Shown in pieces: positions 9,320 to 18,203 of a stretch of DNA of 64,000 nucleotides. How positions within the stretch are numbered: the first letter of the stretch is position 1; every line of letters begins with the position of its first letter. Below the pieces are notes generated by a model. That model saw only the letters and a list, made by a program, of their open reading frames with translations. It was not told the DNA's origin and did not search any database. The position numbers and the translations under genes are program-made. The stretch lies in the NCBI RefSeq assembly GCF_000710035.2, contig NZ_JMJJ01000010.1:124001-188000 (forward strand), read 5' to 3'. The stretch comes from Pantoea ananatis LMG 2665 (GTDB lineage Bacteria; Pseudomonadota; Gammaproteobacteria; Enterobacterales; Enterobacteriaceae).

Positions 9320-10669
9320 TCAGGGAAAAGTGACGCGGACCTGAAAACCGCAACGCACACCGTGCGGATTCAGGCAATTGGACAGGGCAACGCGGATATG
9401 ATGTTTGTGTGCCACGCTTCGTACAATAGACAAGCCTAACCCGCTCCCCTGGGCTTTAACATCCGGGGCGCGGGCAAAGCGATCAAACGCGCGTTCAATA
9501 AACGACTCCGGCATGCCAGGGCCGTTATCGACGATATCTACCACGGTTTGCCCGTCAACACGGTGCAGCAGGACATCCACCAGGCTGCCTTCAGGCGTAT
9601 GAAGCATGGCATTGCCAATCAGGTTATCAAACAGGCTTCGCAGCTCCGATCGTCCGGCCTGCAACTGGTAGTGCGTGGTGCCGCTAAAGCCAATGTCGAT
9701 ACCGCGTTTATCTGCCACCACCATGAGCTGCTCAATGCTCTCTTTCAGCACATCTTCCAGCGCGATAGTTTCGAGGCTGGCGACAACCGACTGATCTTCC
9801 CAGCGTGACATATTCAGCAATTGGGTCACCAGATGGCGGGTGCGGGTCACGCCCGATTCCAGTTGTGCAAACTGACGACTGGCCTCGCCAGGCTGAATAT
9901 GCTGCCGCAGGTTCTCCAACTGCAACGTAACCGCCGTGACCGGCGTCCGCAATTCGTGCGCGGCATCTTCCATAAACTGGCGCTGTGAAGACCAGGCCGC
10001 ACGAAGTTTATCCAGCAGCGAATTATAGGCGGCGACCAGCGGCTGAATTTCATCAGGCAGGCTTCCCGGTGAAACGCTGTGTGGGTGATGGGCATCCTGC
10101 GCGGCAATCTCCCGGGAGGCAACGCGCAAATCCCGGGTGATTTTGCGCACGACCAGCCAGATAACCAGTAATGACAGCGGCATCATTAAAATCAGCGGAA
10201 TAATCGCCGACAGCGCCCGCCTCACCATCATTTCTTTCATGTAGCTGAGATTGAGCATCACCTGAATGGTCTTTATCTCGCTGCCGGGCTGGCCGGAGCG
10301 GGTATAAATTCGCCATTCGCAGTCGTGGCAGCCGCCGATCTGCACATCTTTGTAGCCGTTTTCGGCCTGTAACGGCGCGTGCAACTCAGGCCAGGAGCTG
10401 GAGCGTAGCTGACCTTTGGCATCCCATAGCTGAATGACGAAGGCGCTTTTGATCTTGTGCGCTGGCGCAATCAGCGGCATCAGCGGAGGGATTTCGCGAT
10501 TCACTGACCAGGCATCGGCCAGCTTGGCGAGCTGCTCATCCTTGATGACGCCCACCATTTCACCGTAGCAGCTAAAGAAATACCAGGCCACGCCGCCAAT
10601 CATCAGCAAATGAATGACCAGTAACGTACTGAGTAATTTATTCCGTAACGATCGCATAAAGATTTTCAT
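9320..10669 (-). CDS. Two-component sensor histidine kinase (QseC/PmrB-like)
   Basis: About 449 residues from ATG 10669: short cytoplasmic start, TM1, a periplasmic domain of about 130 residues with a CHDC pair, TM2 (PLILMMPLSLLVIWLVV), HAMP, an H box with FMEDAAHELRTPVTAV (phosphoacceptor His), N box (NLIGNAMLHTPEG), G1 (DNGPGMP) and G2 (GSGLGLSIV). The layout matches the QseC/PmrB/TctE group. The start overlaps the response regulator stop by ATGA (10666-10669), so it is translationally coupled; a start at 10687 is possible but less likely. The signal is unknown. Confidence 0.9.
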   Translation of the reverse strand: MKIFMRSLRNKLLSTLLVIHLLMIGGVAWYFFSCYGEMVGVIKDEQLAKLADAWSVNREIPPLMPLIAPAHKIKSAFVIQLWDAKGQLRSSSWPELHAPLQAENGYKDVQIGGCHDCEWRIYTRSGQPGSEIKTIQVMLNLSYMKEMMVRRALSAIIPLILMMPLSLLVIWLVVRKITRDLRVASREIAAQDAHHPHSVSPGSLPDEIQPLVAAYNSLLDKLRAAWSSQRQFMEDAAHELRTPVTAVTLQLENLRQHIQPGEASRQFAQLESGVTRTRHLVTQLLNMSRWEDQSVVASLETIALEDVLKESIEQLMVVADKRGIDIGFSGTTHYQLQAGRSELRSLFDNLIGNAMLHTPEGSLVDVLLHRVDGQTVVDIVDNGPGMPESFIERAFDRFARAPDVKAQGSGLGLSIVRSVAHKHHIRVALSNCLNPHGVRCGFQVRVTFP

Positions 10670-11325
10670 ATTGCCGGTACTCGCCAACCCAGTCCGCGCA
10701 CGTTGCGGATCACATCATTATCCAGCTTGCGCCGCATGCCGTGGATTAATACGTCTACTGCATTGCTGCTGACTTCTTCGCCCCAGCCATAGATGCGGTT
10801 CTCTAACTGCTCGCGTGACAGGATGGCACCGGGCCGCTCCAGCAGCGCATAGAGCAGGGCATATTCCCGGGCGGTTAACTGTTCACGTTGCCCTTTGTAC
10901 AGGACTTCGCGCGTCAGCATATCCAGTTGAACATCCCCGCTGCCCAGCACCGAATCGGCGGAACCGTGATGGCGCCGGGTAATCGCACGCATGCGGGCCA
11001 TCACCTCCTGAAGATCAAAAGGCTTAAGCAGGTAGTCATCCGCACCATAATCCAGGCCCTGTACGCGCTGAGCGACCGTATCGCGGGCGGTAAGGATCAA
11101 GACCGGTGTGGCATCCCCGCGCCCGCGTGCCCGTCTCAGCACCTGCAATCCGTCGTCCCGGGGTAAGCCAAGATCAAGCAGGACGCAGCTGTAGCCGCCT
11201 TCGCTCCAGGCGTTTTGCGCATACACGCCATCGCGTACCCAGTCAACTGACCAGCCTGCCGCTTCCAGCGCCTGCTGCAAATTCGCGCCGATCATTTCAT
11301 CATCTTCGACCAACAAAACGCGCAT
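10666..11325 (-). CDS. OmpR/PhoB-family response regulator (QseB/PmrA-like)
   Basis: 219 residues. Receiver domain starts MRVLLVEDDEMIG (acidic pair) with the phosphoacceptor Asp in CVLLDLGLPRDDG, the conserved Thr in LILTARD and Lys in YLLKPF. The C-terminal winged helix contains LTAREYALLYALLERPG and GWGEEVSSNAVDVLIHGMRRKL, typical of OmpR-type DNA binding. The start at 11325 is chosen because the nine upstream in-frame codons precede the canonical receiver start. It is first in an operon with the sensor kinase. Its own promoter region and that of the divergent AraC gene share a 15-bp inverted sequence, which suggests autoregulation and control of the neighbour. Confidence 0.92.
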   Translation of the reverse strand: MRVLLVEDDEMIGANLQQALEAAGWSVDWVRDGVYAQNAWSEGGYSCVLLDLGLPRDDGLQVLRRARGRGDATPVLILTARDTVAQRVQGLDYGADDYLLKPFDLQEVMARMRAITRRHHGSADSVLGSGDVQLDMLTREVLYKGQREQLTAREYALLYALLERPGAILSREQLENRIYGWGEEVSSNAVDVLIHGMRRKLDNDVIRNVRGLGWRVPAI

Positions 11326-11369
11326 GGATGATGCCCTCCCGAAAAATGGCAACAGTGTAGCGCTGGATT

Positions 11370-11384
11370 ATTAGCGCAGAATTA
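11370..11384 (-). promoter_or_regulatory. Candidate response-regulator box before the regulator gene
   Basis: Read on the minus strand, this is TAATTCTGCGCTAAT, two TAAT half-sites 11 bases apart, ending 45 bases before the response regulator start. The same 15-mer occurs on the plus strand at 11460-11474 before the AraC gene. Direct half-sites at 11-base period are the usual layout for OmpR/PmrA-type regulators. Confidence 0.55.
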
Positions 11385-11457
11385 TTGGGGCGCTCAGCCT
11401 GCTAAAAGGCCGGGGCGCGCCGGATGCCTGTACCTAAAGAGGCGATTTTACCGCTTT

Positions 11458-11486
11458 GCTAATTCTGCGCTAATTTTTCGCTAATT
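11458..11486 (+). promoter_or_regulatory. Triple 11-bp-spaced direct repeat before AraC gene
   Basis: GCTAATT occurs at 11458-11464, 11469-11475 and 11480-11486, with start-to-start distances of exactly 11 bases, so all three lie on the same face of the helix. The array ends 63 bases before the AraC-family start and includes the 15-mer shared with the response regulator promoter. Confidence 0.6.
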
Positions 11487-11549
11487 AAGGGATAAATTTA
11501 ACGCGCTACAGTGTGTTCCCTGCACATCTGCTTTAACCAGGAGAACACC

Positions 11550-11918
11550 ATGAATCAGCGCGAGTTTATTCGTAGTTTGCTGGAATGGATAGAAAGCAAT
11601 TTAGGACACGATCTGCATCTGGACGAAGTTGCTCGCCGCGCGGGCTATTCCCGTTGGCACCTGCAACGGTTATTTCGCCAGCATACCGGCTTCTCACTGG
11701 CCGAGTATATCCGTCAGCGCCGTCTGACCGAGTCGGCCCTGACGCTGCTTAACAGCAACGAAGCGATTTTACAGGTGGCAATGAGCTATGGGTTTGATAC
11801 CCAACAGGCCTACACACGAACGTTTAAAAACTATTTTATGGTCACGCCGGGTCAACTGCGCCGTCAGCGCCGGGTAGAGCCAGATCGTTTATTATTCCCT
11901 TATGCCATGGCAAGTTAG
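11550..11918 (+). CDS. Small AraC/XylS-family regulator (MarA/SoxS/RamA-like)
   Basis: 122 residues made almost wholly of the two helix-turn-helix AraC domain: LHLDEVARRAGYSRWHLQRL for the first HTH and the IRQRRLTESALTLLNSNEAI linker plus VAMSYGFDTQQAYTRTFKNY for the second. No ligand-binding domain is present, as in MarA, SoxS and RamA, which act by abundance. The start at ATG 11550 follows AGGAG in CCAGGAGAACACC; an upstream in-frame start at 11511 would give an atypical extension. It is divergent from the two-component operon and preceded by the triple 11-bp repeat, so it is probably controlled by that response regulator. Targets are unknown; antibiotic or oxidative stress efflux genes are typical for the family. 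Confidence 0.85.
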   Translation: MNQREFIRSLLEWIESNLGHDLHLDEVARRAGYSRWHLQRLFRQHTGFSLAEYIRQRRLTESALTLLNSNEAILQVAMSYGFDTQQAYTRTFKNYFMVTPGQLRRQRRVEPDRLLFPYAMAS

Positions 11919-11925
11919 TCTCTGT

Positions 11926-11963
11926 ATGGACATTCCCATCCGCGAACTTGTGGGAATGTCCAT
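11926..11963. repeat. 13-bp perfect inverted repeat after AraC gene
   Basis: ATGGACATTCCCA (11926-11938) pairs with 11951-11963 around a 12-base loop. It starts 7 bases after the AraC stop. No U-tract follows, so it may be a terminator that is not of the simple intrinsic type, or an mRNA-stabilising structure. Confidence 0.45.
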
Positions 11964-12103
11964 GCATCGCCAGGGCTGCCTCGCGTCCTTTTTCCTGCTC
12001 CCACGCTGTCCGCTTTCCTTCCGTTGCTTTATTCTGACTGCCTGAGGCACGGCGTCGTGGCTGTGCAATAACCTTCAGCAGGCCGATTTGTCCCAGGAAT
12101 CCG

Positions 12104-13000
12104 ATGACTAACAGCGATAACCTGATCGCCATGATGTTGTTTGCGCGCGTGGTGGAACTCAAAAGCTTTACGGAAGCCGCACGCGTACTCGGCGTGTCAA
12201 AGTCCCACATCAGCCGGGAAATTGCCGGGCTGGAACAGCGGCTGGGCATTCGGCTGCTCCAGCGTACGACTCGCCGGATGACGCTGACGGAACTCGGCCA
12301 GGCTTACTATCCCTTTTGCGTGCGTATGCTGGACGAAATGCACCGGGCCGAAGATTTTGTGCAGCAGGCTCACCAAAATCCTGCCGGTAATGTCCGCTTA
12401 CAGGCGCCCGTCACCTATGGCTGCCAGTGCATCGTGCCGCTGCTGAATCGGTTTCTGCGCGGTCATCTGCACATCAATGTCGATCTCAGCCTTACGGATA
12501 ACAACGATGAGACCCTTGGCGACGGGGTAGACATCGCGATAGTTATCCGTGCTCATGCGCCCCGCCAGGGCAACTTTCGTGTTTTGAGCGACATCCACTG
12601 GGGCCTGTACGCCGCGCCTGACTACCTGGCGCAGCATCCTGCCATTTCGCATCCGCGCCTGTTACCCCGCCATGATCTCTTGATGTTTCACGGTCCGGCG
12701 CACACGGCGGCACTGCCTTTTCGTCGCGATAAGCTGCGTCTGGCGGTAGACGTGCGTAGCCGCTTTCGGGCCAATAACAGTATGGCGCTGCTGAACGCTG
12801 CACTGGCGGGCAACGGCATCGCCTATCTGCCTTCCTATATGGTGCAGGAGGCGCTGACGCAGGGGCAAATTGTCCAGGTGCTGCCGGAGTGGCAGATGGA
12901 TCGCTCACAGAGCTACCTGCTGAGGCATCAGGACATCGCATCGGCCTCTCCCATCAACCTGCTGTGCGATACGCTGATCGACCAACTGGGCGCGCACTGA
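12104..13000 (+). CDS. LysR-family transcriptional regulator
   Basis: 298 residues. The N-terminal winged helix is clear: MMLFARVVELKSFTEAARVL followed by GVSKSHISREIAGLEQRLG and LLQRTTRRMTLTELG, then a periplasmic-binding-protein-like effector domain (for example VQLLRGH-type strands and NGIAYLPSYMVQE). It belongs to the large CrgA/AaeR-like LysR branch. The effector is unknown. It is followed 109 bases later by an MFS efflux gene in the same direction, which may be a target or simply a neighbour. Confidence 0.88.
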   Translation: MTNSDNLIAMMLFARVVELKSFTEAARVLGVSKSHISREIAGLEQRLGIRLLQRTTRRMTLTELGQAYYPFCVRMLDEMHRAEDFVQQAHQNPAGNVRLQAPVTYGCQCIVPLLNRFLRGHLHINVDLSLTDNNDETLGDGVDIAIVIRAHAPRQGNFRVLSDIHWGLYAAPDYLAQHPAISHPRLLPRHDLLMFHGPAHTAALPFRRDKLRLAVDVRSRFRANNSMALLNAALAGNGIAYLPSYMVQEALTQGQIVQVLPEWQMDRSQSYLLRHQDIASASPINLLCDTLIDQLGAH

Positions 13001-13109
13001 TTGTTGCAGTACAGCAACAAAACAGGCCAGTCAGCAAATATCGCGCGCCGACTGTTGTTGTCTCGTCACCATTGTTAGCCTGAGTCCCTAAACACGATGG
13101 GGATATCGC

Positions 13110-14333
13110 ATGGAAATCACGTCTGAGGCACCTGTATTCCACCACTGGAAACGTAACTTATGGGTTTGCGTCTTTGGCTCGTTTACGACCCTGGTCGCCA
13201 TGACCTTGCTGCTGCCTTTTTTACCCTTGTATGTTCAACAGCTGGGCGTACAGCACCCGGCGGCCATTGCGCGCTGGTCCGGCGTGGCCTATGGCGCAAC
13301 CTTTCTCAGCGCCGCGTTAACCGCGCCGCTGTGGGGCAGGCTGGGCGATCGCTACGGCCGTAAGCTGATGTTGATCCGGGCGAGCCTGGGAATGGCCCTT
13401 GCCATGGCACTGATCGGCATGGCAACCGCTGTGTGGCAACTGGTGGCGCTGCGTTTACTGGCGGGATTACTCGGGGGCTATTCTTCCGGCTCCACCATTC
13501 TGATTGCTGCGCAAACCCCTAAAGCGCATACCGGATGGGCGTTAGGCGTGCTGGCATCCGGCATGATGGCCGGTAATGTTATAGGCCCCATACTGGGCGG
13601 TGTACTCCCGCCGCTGATCGGCATTCGGGCTACGTTCTGGCTGACGGGGGCGGTCATTTTTGTGGCATTCCTGGCGACCACCTTTTTGCTGAAGGAGCCA
13701 GCCGTGGCGCGTAAGAAGGTGCAGAGCGTTTGTCCTCAGCCGGGCGAGGCTGCTGCTCCCTTTGACCGGGCGATAGTCAGGCTGATGTGGTTAACGGCCA
13801 TGCTGCTGGTGTTTGCCAATATGTCGATAGAGCCTGTCATCACGCTGTATATCGGCCAGTTTTTACATCAGGAGCATGCCATCACCCTGATGTCCGGCCT
13901 GGTGATGGCCGCAGCCGCGCTGGGCAGTATTCTTTCAGCACCCTTTGTCGGCAAGCTGGCCGACCGCGTGGGGCACTGGCGGGTCCTGAACGCTGGCCTG
14001 TTTGGCTGCGCGCTGTTACTGATCCCTCAGGCTTTTATTACCGATGCCTGGCAGCTGCTGCCGTTACGTTTCCTGATGGGCATGTCGCTGGGCGGTCTGA
14101 TGCCCTGCATTACCGCCATTATCCGTCACCACGTTCCCGCCGTGCAGGTGGGGCGCATGCTCGGCTATTCGACGTCGGCGCAGTATATCGGCCAGGTCAG
14201 TGGTCCCCTTTTTGGTGGGGTGATTGGTGGCGCGTGGGGAATGCGGCCAGTATTTCTGGCCACCTGCATGGTCATGGGGCTGTGCGCCTGGTTAAGCTGG
14301 CGCTCCCCACGCACAAAAGCGCAGGGCAGATAG
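13110..14333 (+). CDS. MFS multidrug efflux transporter, MdtG-like
   Basis: 407 residues with 12 predicted TM segments and drug:H+ antiporter signatures: GRLGDRYGRKLM (motif A, loop 2-3), a second A-like GKLADRVGHWRV in the C-half, and GNVIGPILGGVLPP (motif C of antiporters). Length and pattern match MdtG/YceE, known to confer fosfomycin and deoxycholate tolerance in E. coli. The role here is inferred. ATG at 13110 has GGGG upstream. It converges with gcd and a hairpin separates the two. Confidence 0.82.
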   Translation: MEITSEAPVFHHWKRNLWVCVFGSFTTLVAMTLLLPFLPLYVQQLGVQHPAAIARWSGVAYGATFLSAALTAPLWGRLGDRYGRKLMLIRASLGMALAMALIGMATAVWQLVALRLLAGLLGGYSSGSTILIAAQTPKAHTGWALGVLASGMMAGNVIGPILGGVLPPLIGIRATFWLTGAVIFVAFLATTFLLKEPAVARKKVQSVCPQPGEAAAPFDRAIVRLMWLTAMLLVFANMSIEPVITLYIGQFLHQEHAITLMSGLVMAAAALGSILSAPFVGKLADRVGHWRVLNAGLFGCALLLIPQAFITDAWQLLPLRFLMGMSLGGLMPCITAIIRHHVPAVQVGRMLGYSTSAQYIGQVSGPLFGGVIGGAWGMRPVFLATCMVMGLCAWLSWRSPRTKAQGR

Positions 14334-14340
14334 CAGGCAT

Positions 14341-14365
14341 AAAAAAAGGCGGACCGGAGTCCGCC
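14341..14365 (-). terminator. Intrinsic terminator of gcd
   Basis: On the minus strand a 7-bp stem GGCGGAC/GTCCGCC (14365-14348) with 4-base loop is followed directly by seven T residues (14347-14341). It is a textbook rho-independent terminator for gcd and may also stop the convergent MFS gene. Confidence 0.85.
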
Positions 14366-14381
14366 TCTGTTCAGGTGTTAA

Positions 14382-16772
14382 TTACTTCTGGTCGGGCAGC
14401 GCATAGGCAATCACGTAATCGCCCAGCTTGGTGCCGAATGAACCATGGCCACCGGCAGCAATCACAACGTATTGCTTGCCGTTAACTTCATAGGTCATTG
14501 GCGTTGCCTGACCACCGGCTGGCAGGCGCGCCTGCCACAAGAGTTCACCGGTGTCGGTGCTGTAAGCGCGCAGGTAGTTATCAGCCGTTGCGCCAATAAA
14601 GAACACTTTGCCTGCGGTGGCAACCGGTCCGCCCAGCATTGGCATACCCATTTTAAAGGGCAGCGGTACAGGTGAGCTGTCACGAACGGTACCAATACGT
14701 TGTTTCCACACCACTTCGTTGGTTTTCAGGTCAACAGCAGAAACATAACCCCATGCAGGTTGTTTACACGGCAGACCAAAAGGTGACAGGAACGGATTCA
14801 GTTCAACGCCATACGGCACGCCGTACTGCGGCTGAATACCGGTTTCAGTACCTGAACCGCCCGTTGCGCCTTTTGGTGGCTCTTCCGGATTACCCGGACC
14901 GCGTGGGATCAGCTTAGACACGAACGGCAGCGCCATTGGGTTAGCAATCGCAATCTGACGATGCGGATCAACGGAAATGCCGCCCCATTCAAACATGCCC
15001 AGGTTGCCCGGGAAGACCAGGGTGCCCTGCTCAGAAGGTGGCGTGAACGGACCTTCGTAGCGCAGACGTTTGAAAATCACGCGGCACACCAGTTGGTCAT
15101 ACATCGTCGCGCCCCACATGTCCTTATCCGTCAGGTTCTGTTTCGGACGGAAGGTCAGTTCAGAGTAAGGCTGTGTAGCTGAGACATGGTCGCCCTTAGC
15201 TGCGCCCTGCGGAACAGGGGTTTCCGGGGCCGGAACCACAGTTTTACCTGTGCGGCGATCCAGAACAAAGATGTTCCCGGTTTTGGCAGGGGCATAGATA
15301 ACCGGCACGGTATTACCGTCTTTATCGGTAATATCCGCCAGCGTCGGCTGCGAAGGCAGGTCCATATCCCACAGATCGTGATGCACAGTCTGATATGACC
15401 ACACCAGCTTACCGGTCGTCGCGTTCAGCGCCAGCACGCTGCTGGCATAACGTTCCTGCTCAGGTGTGCGGTTGCCGCCCCAGATATCCGGCGTGGTCAC
15501 CCCCATTGGCAGGTAAACGATATCCAGCTTCGGATCGTAAACCGCAGGTGCCCACGAGTTAGGCGAGTTCATGGTGAACGTGTGTTCATCCGCCGGAATC
15601 GCGTTAGGATCTTTCGCGCCCGGATCGAACACCCACAACAGTTTACCGGTGTTCACATCAAAGCCACGGATGGCGCCTGAAGGTTCACGGGTTGAAAAGT
15701 TATCGGTTACCGCGCCAGCCATCACAATGGTAGTGTCAGTAATCACCGGTGGCGAGGTTGGCTCATACATGCCTGGCGTTGTGACCGGCTGCTTGTGCTG
15801 CAGATCCAGCTCACCGTTGTTACCAAAGGCCGGGCAGCGTTCACCGGTTTCCGCATCCAGCGCGAACAAACGCCCGTCATTGACTGGCAGGTAGATACGA
15901 CGCGAGCACAGCGCAGGCTGGGTATTGGACGCATCCTTCGCTGCAGGGAATTCGTGGTATGACACACCACGACAGGTCACGTGCTGGAAGGTTGGGTTGG
16001 TTTTCAGGCCGGGATCAAACTTCCACTTTTGCTTGCCGGTGGCCGCATCCAGAGCAAATAAAATCTGATGTGGCGTGCAAAGATACAGCGTGTCGCGAAT
16101 CTTGATTGGCGTCACTTCATCGGTAATTTCGCCCGGATCGCTTGGGCGTTTCATATCACCGGTCTGGAATTGCCAGGCAACCTGCAGTTCTTTCACATTG
16201 TCGTGGTTGATCTGCTTGAGCGGCGAGAAGCGCGTCCCTTGCTGATCGCGCGCATAGGCCGGCCAGTCGCCATCAGCAATATTGCTCAACGGCTGTGCCT
16301 GAGGCGCATTATCCGCTGTTGCCGGTAATGCACCGTTAACCACTTGCGGATCATTAAAGACGGAATAGGTTAACACCGCTGCACTGGCAACCAGCGCTAC
16401 GCCCATGGCACCCAGTGCGCCTTTACCCGGCTGGTATAAGCCGCGATAGACAAAGGGCAACACCAGCCAGACGCCAAAGATCACCAGTACGTCGGTACGC
16501 GGTGCCAGTGCCCAGAAGTCGGTGCCGACTTCCCAAACGCCCCAGGCCAGCGTAGCCAGCAGTAAGAGCGCATACACAACCAGGGCAGCGCTGTTACGTC
16601 GCCACAGCAGGAAAGCGGTAAGCAGCATGGCTGCACCGCCGATGATGTAGTACCAGGAACCACCGATCGTGGCCAGCCAGATACCACCAATTAACATGAA
16701 CGCACCCGTTAGCACGGCGAACAGCACCGTTAAAAAACGGACCACGCTAAAGGATGAGGAGTTTTTCCCCAT
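14382..16772 (-). CDS. gcd: Membrane-bound PQQ-dependent glucose dehydrogenase
   Basis: 796 residues, the same length as E. coli Gcd. Five N-terminal membrane segments (about 1-145) anchor a periplasmic eight-bladed quinoprotein domain. Visible marks include DWPAYARDQQGTRFSPLKQI, the Trp-docking repeats (for example TGKLVWSYQTVHHDLWDMDL) and the C-terminal GGHGSFGTKLGDYVIAYALP. The enzyme oxidises glucose to gluconolactone in the periplasm and feeds ubiquinone; PQQ must come from pqq genes outside this window. With the gluconate dehydrogenase at the window start it could make 2-ketogluconate from glucose. ATG at 16772 follows GAGG. Confidence 0.97.
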   Translation of the reverse strand: MGKNSSSFSVVRFLTVLFAVLTGAFMLIGGIWLATIGGSWYYIIGGAAMLLTAFLLWRRNSAALVVYALLLLATLAWGVWEVGTDFWALAPRTDVLVIFGVWLVLPFVYRGLYQPGKGALGAMGVALVASAAVLTYSVFNDPQVVNGALPATADNAPQAQPLSNIADGDWPAYARDQQGTRFSPLKQINHDNVKELQVAWQFQTGDMKRPSDPGEITDEVTPIKIRDTLYLCTPHQILFALDAATGKQKWKFDPGLKTNPTFQHVTCRGVSYHEFPAAKDASNTQPALCSRRIYLPVNDGRLFALDAETGERCPAFGNNGELDLQHKQPVTTPGMYEPTSPPVITDTTIVMAGAVTDNFSTREPSGAIRGFDVNTGKLLWVFDPGAKDPNAIPADEHTFTMNSPNSWAPAVYDPKLDIVYLPMGVTTPDIWGGNRTPEQERYASSVLALNATTGKLVWSYQTVHHDLWDMDLPSQPTLADITDKDGNTVPVIYAPAKTGNIFVLDRRTGKTVVPAPETPVPQGAAKGDHVSATQPYSELTFRPKQNLTDKDMWGATMYDQLVCRVIFKRLRYEGPFTPPSEQGTLVFPGNLGMFEWGGISVDPHRQIAIANPMALPFVSKLIPRGPGNPEEPPKGATGGSGTETGIQPQYGVPYGVELNPFLSPFGLPCKQPAWGYVSAVDLKTNEVVWKQRIGTVRDSSPVPLPFKMGMPMLGGPVATAGKVFFIGATADNYLRAYSTDTGELLWQARLPAGGQATPMTYEVNGKQYVVIAAGGHGSFGTKLGDYVIAYALPDQK

Positions 16773-17038
16773 AATGTTGACCTCATTTCGTTGCCAGAAA
16801 ACTCAGGAAAACAATCAGATAGATTGTTGTCAGTCATAAAGTACAAAAGATGAAAGGCATTCTTATTTCGCTCTTCCCTGAAGCGTGATGATCCATATCT
16901 GTTAAATGTTATAGCAAAATTGGTATGAGTTTTGATTTTTTTGGCTTAAAGCTCTTAACAACGCATCTAAGGCAATACTTTAGAGGGTGTTAATGGGGCT
17001 TGCCGATATGATTCAATAGTGCCAGGAGATAAGAAAGG

Positions 17039-17644
17039 TTAAAGCGTAAAGGGAATGAGATCGCCAGACGCGCGTTGTAATTGCCAGCCGCTAATGTTAA
17101 GTGCCGCGAGTTGCTCTGCTGATAACGTCGGTTCGTAACCGCGCACGATAATCTCGGCGCCTTTCCCTTTTAATGACTCAAGAAAAAAAGGAAATGTAAA
17201 TTTCCGATAGTTGTCATTAAAGAATGAATAACTTAAGACAATGGCGGAAAAAGGAAAGGATTCGACTAAATGCCAGTCTGCGCCAGGCGGTGCAAAATCA
17301 AAAAGCCAGAAACGATACGCGTTAATTAATTCCAGTAATTTTTCCTGATGGGTCCTGAGGTTGCGATAATTAATACCAATACGCACCCGCGCATCCTGTA
17401 GGTGTAAATAACGTTCGGGATGCTGAATCCATTCTTTTAACTGTGCATCACACAGGGGGATAATGATTAATGCTTCTTCAGTTGCAAGATGGTTGTGCAA
17501 TGAAATAATGTTGTCATCGTTAAGTATCCTTTTCGTCGGTTGTGTGCAGTCCGAATTCGGGAGGTGGTAACAAATACCGGCCACCTGACTCGTGACGTGA
17601 TGAATAGGCTCAGTAATATAAGGGTTATATCCGCTATTTTTCAT
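17039..17644 (-). CDS. Degenerate EAL-domain protein, probably non-catalytic
   Basis: 201 residues. The C-terminal part follows the EAL phosphodiesterase plan but with key residues lost: the DDFG element reads FDFAPPGA, the following AIVLSYSFF lacks the metal-loop Lys/Asp, and the AEGVE element reads VRGYEPTLSAEQL, then ISGWQLQ. Proteins of this kind such as YdiV bind partners rather than hydrolyse c-di-GMP; YdiV itself blocks FlhDC. The match is a reading of motif spacing and is moderate. The gene is monocistronic, AT-rich compared with its neighbours, and lies upstream of gcd in the same orientation. Confidence 0.55.
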   Translation of the reverse strand: MKNSGYNPYITEPIHHVTSQVAGICYHLPNSDCTQPTKRILNDDNIISLHNHLATEEALIIIPLCDAQLKEWIQHPERYLHLQDARVRIGINYRNLRTHQEKLLELINAYRFWLFDFAPPGADWHLVESFPFSAIVLSYSFFNDNYRKFTFPFFLESLKGKGAEIIVRGYEPTLSAEQLAALNISGWQLQRASGDLIPFTL

Positions 17645-18110
17645 TATCTCATCGAAACTATTTAACGTTTGCTGTGAATTTTATTTTTTGCATAACGAGA
17701 GGGAAGTACGGCGATTAATATACGCGATTCTCCTGGCAACACACGTTTTTTATATATTAATCAGCACTTTTTTGTTATCCGTTATTTAAATTTATATGCA
17801 CTCTAATGATAACGTTAAATGGTCTTTTCTGGCGTGACTACTCGTCGAAAGCGTTAATTCACCCTGCACGTTGTTTTGTAAAACGCGTAATAAACGTCAT
17901 CTGATTATCAGCAGAAAGTGTCGTTCTGATGTCACAACGGCCGCTTCGTTTACTGCTTTATCTTATCCTGAGTTAAGTTATCAGCAGAGCAGGCGGTTTT
18001 TTTTAATAATCATCCGCACAGGTCAATCCTCATGGAAAACGCAGGCGGAAACGCCTGATGCCGCGCGACGCTTGCCCGCAGGGCAGGAGAAGTACAGGTG
18101 TGGAGGAATA
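17645..18110. other. Gene-free AT-rich interval
   Basis: About 470 bases. The left part is AT-rich and should hold the promoter of the EAL-like gene. Around 18040-18080 there is a GC-rich stretch with short inverted pieces (GGCGGAAACGCC) somewhat like an extragenic palindrome. No supported gene. Confidence 0.4.
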
Positions 18111-18134
18111 AAAAAACCGGCCTGAGGCCGGTTT
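18111..18134 (-). terminator. Intrinsic terminator of the Gfo/Idh gene
   Basis: AAACCGGCC (18114-18122) pairs with 18126-18134 around a 3-base loop; on the minus strand the stem runs into a T-rich tail (18116-18110). Confidence 0.8.
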
Positions 18135-18203
18135 AAGTAGGGTACCAGTCGTCGAGCTATGTTTAACCTGATGGGCTCGGGGGAGTGAGCTATCAGGAGG
18201 GAA

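Noticed and set aside
18040..18085. REP/BIME-like extragenic palindrome
   Set aside because: Only a short part resembles REP (GCCTGATGCCG); no second unit and no full stem.
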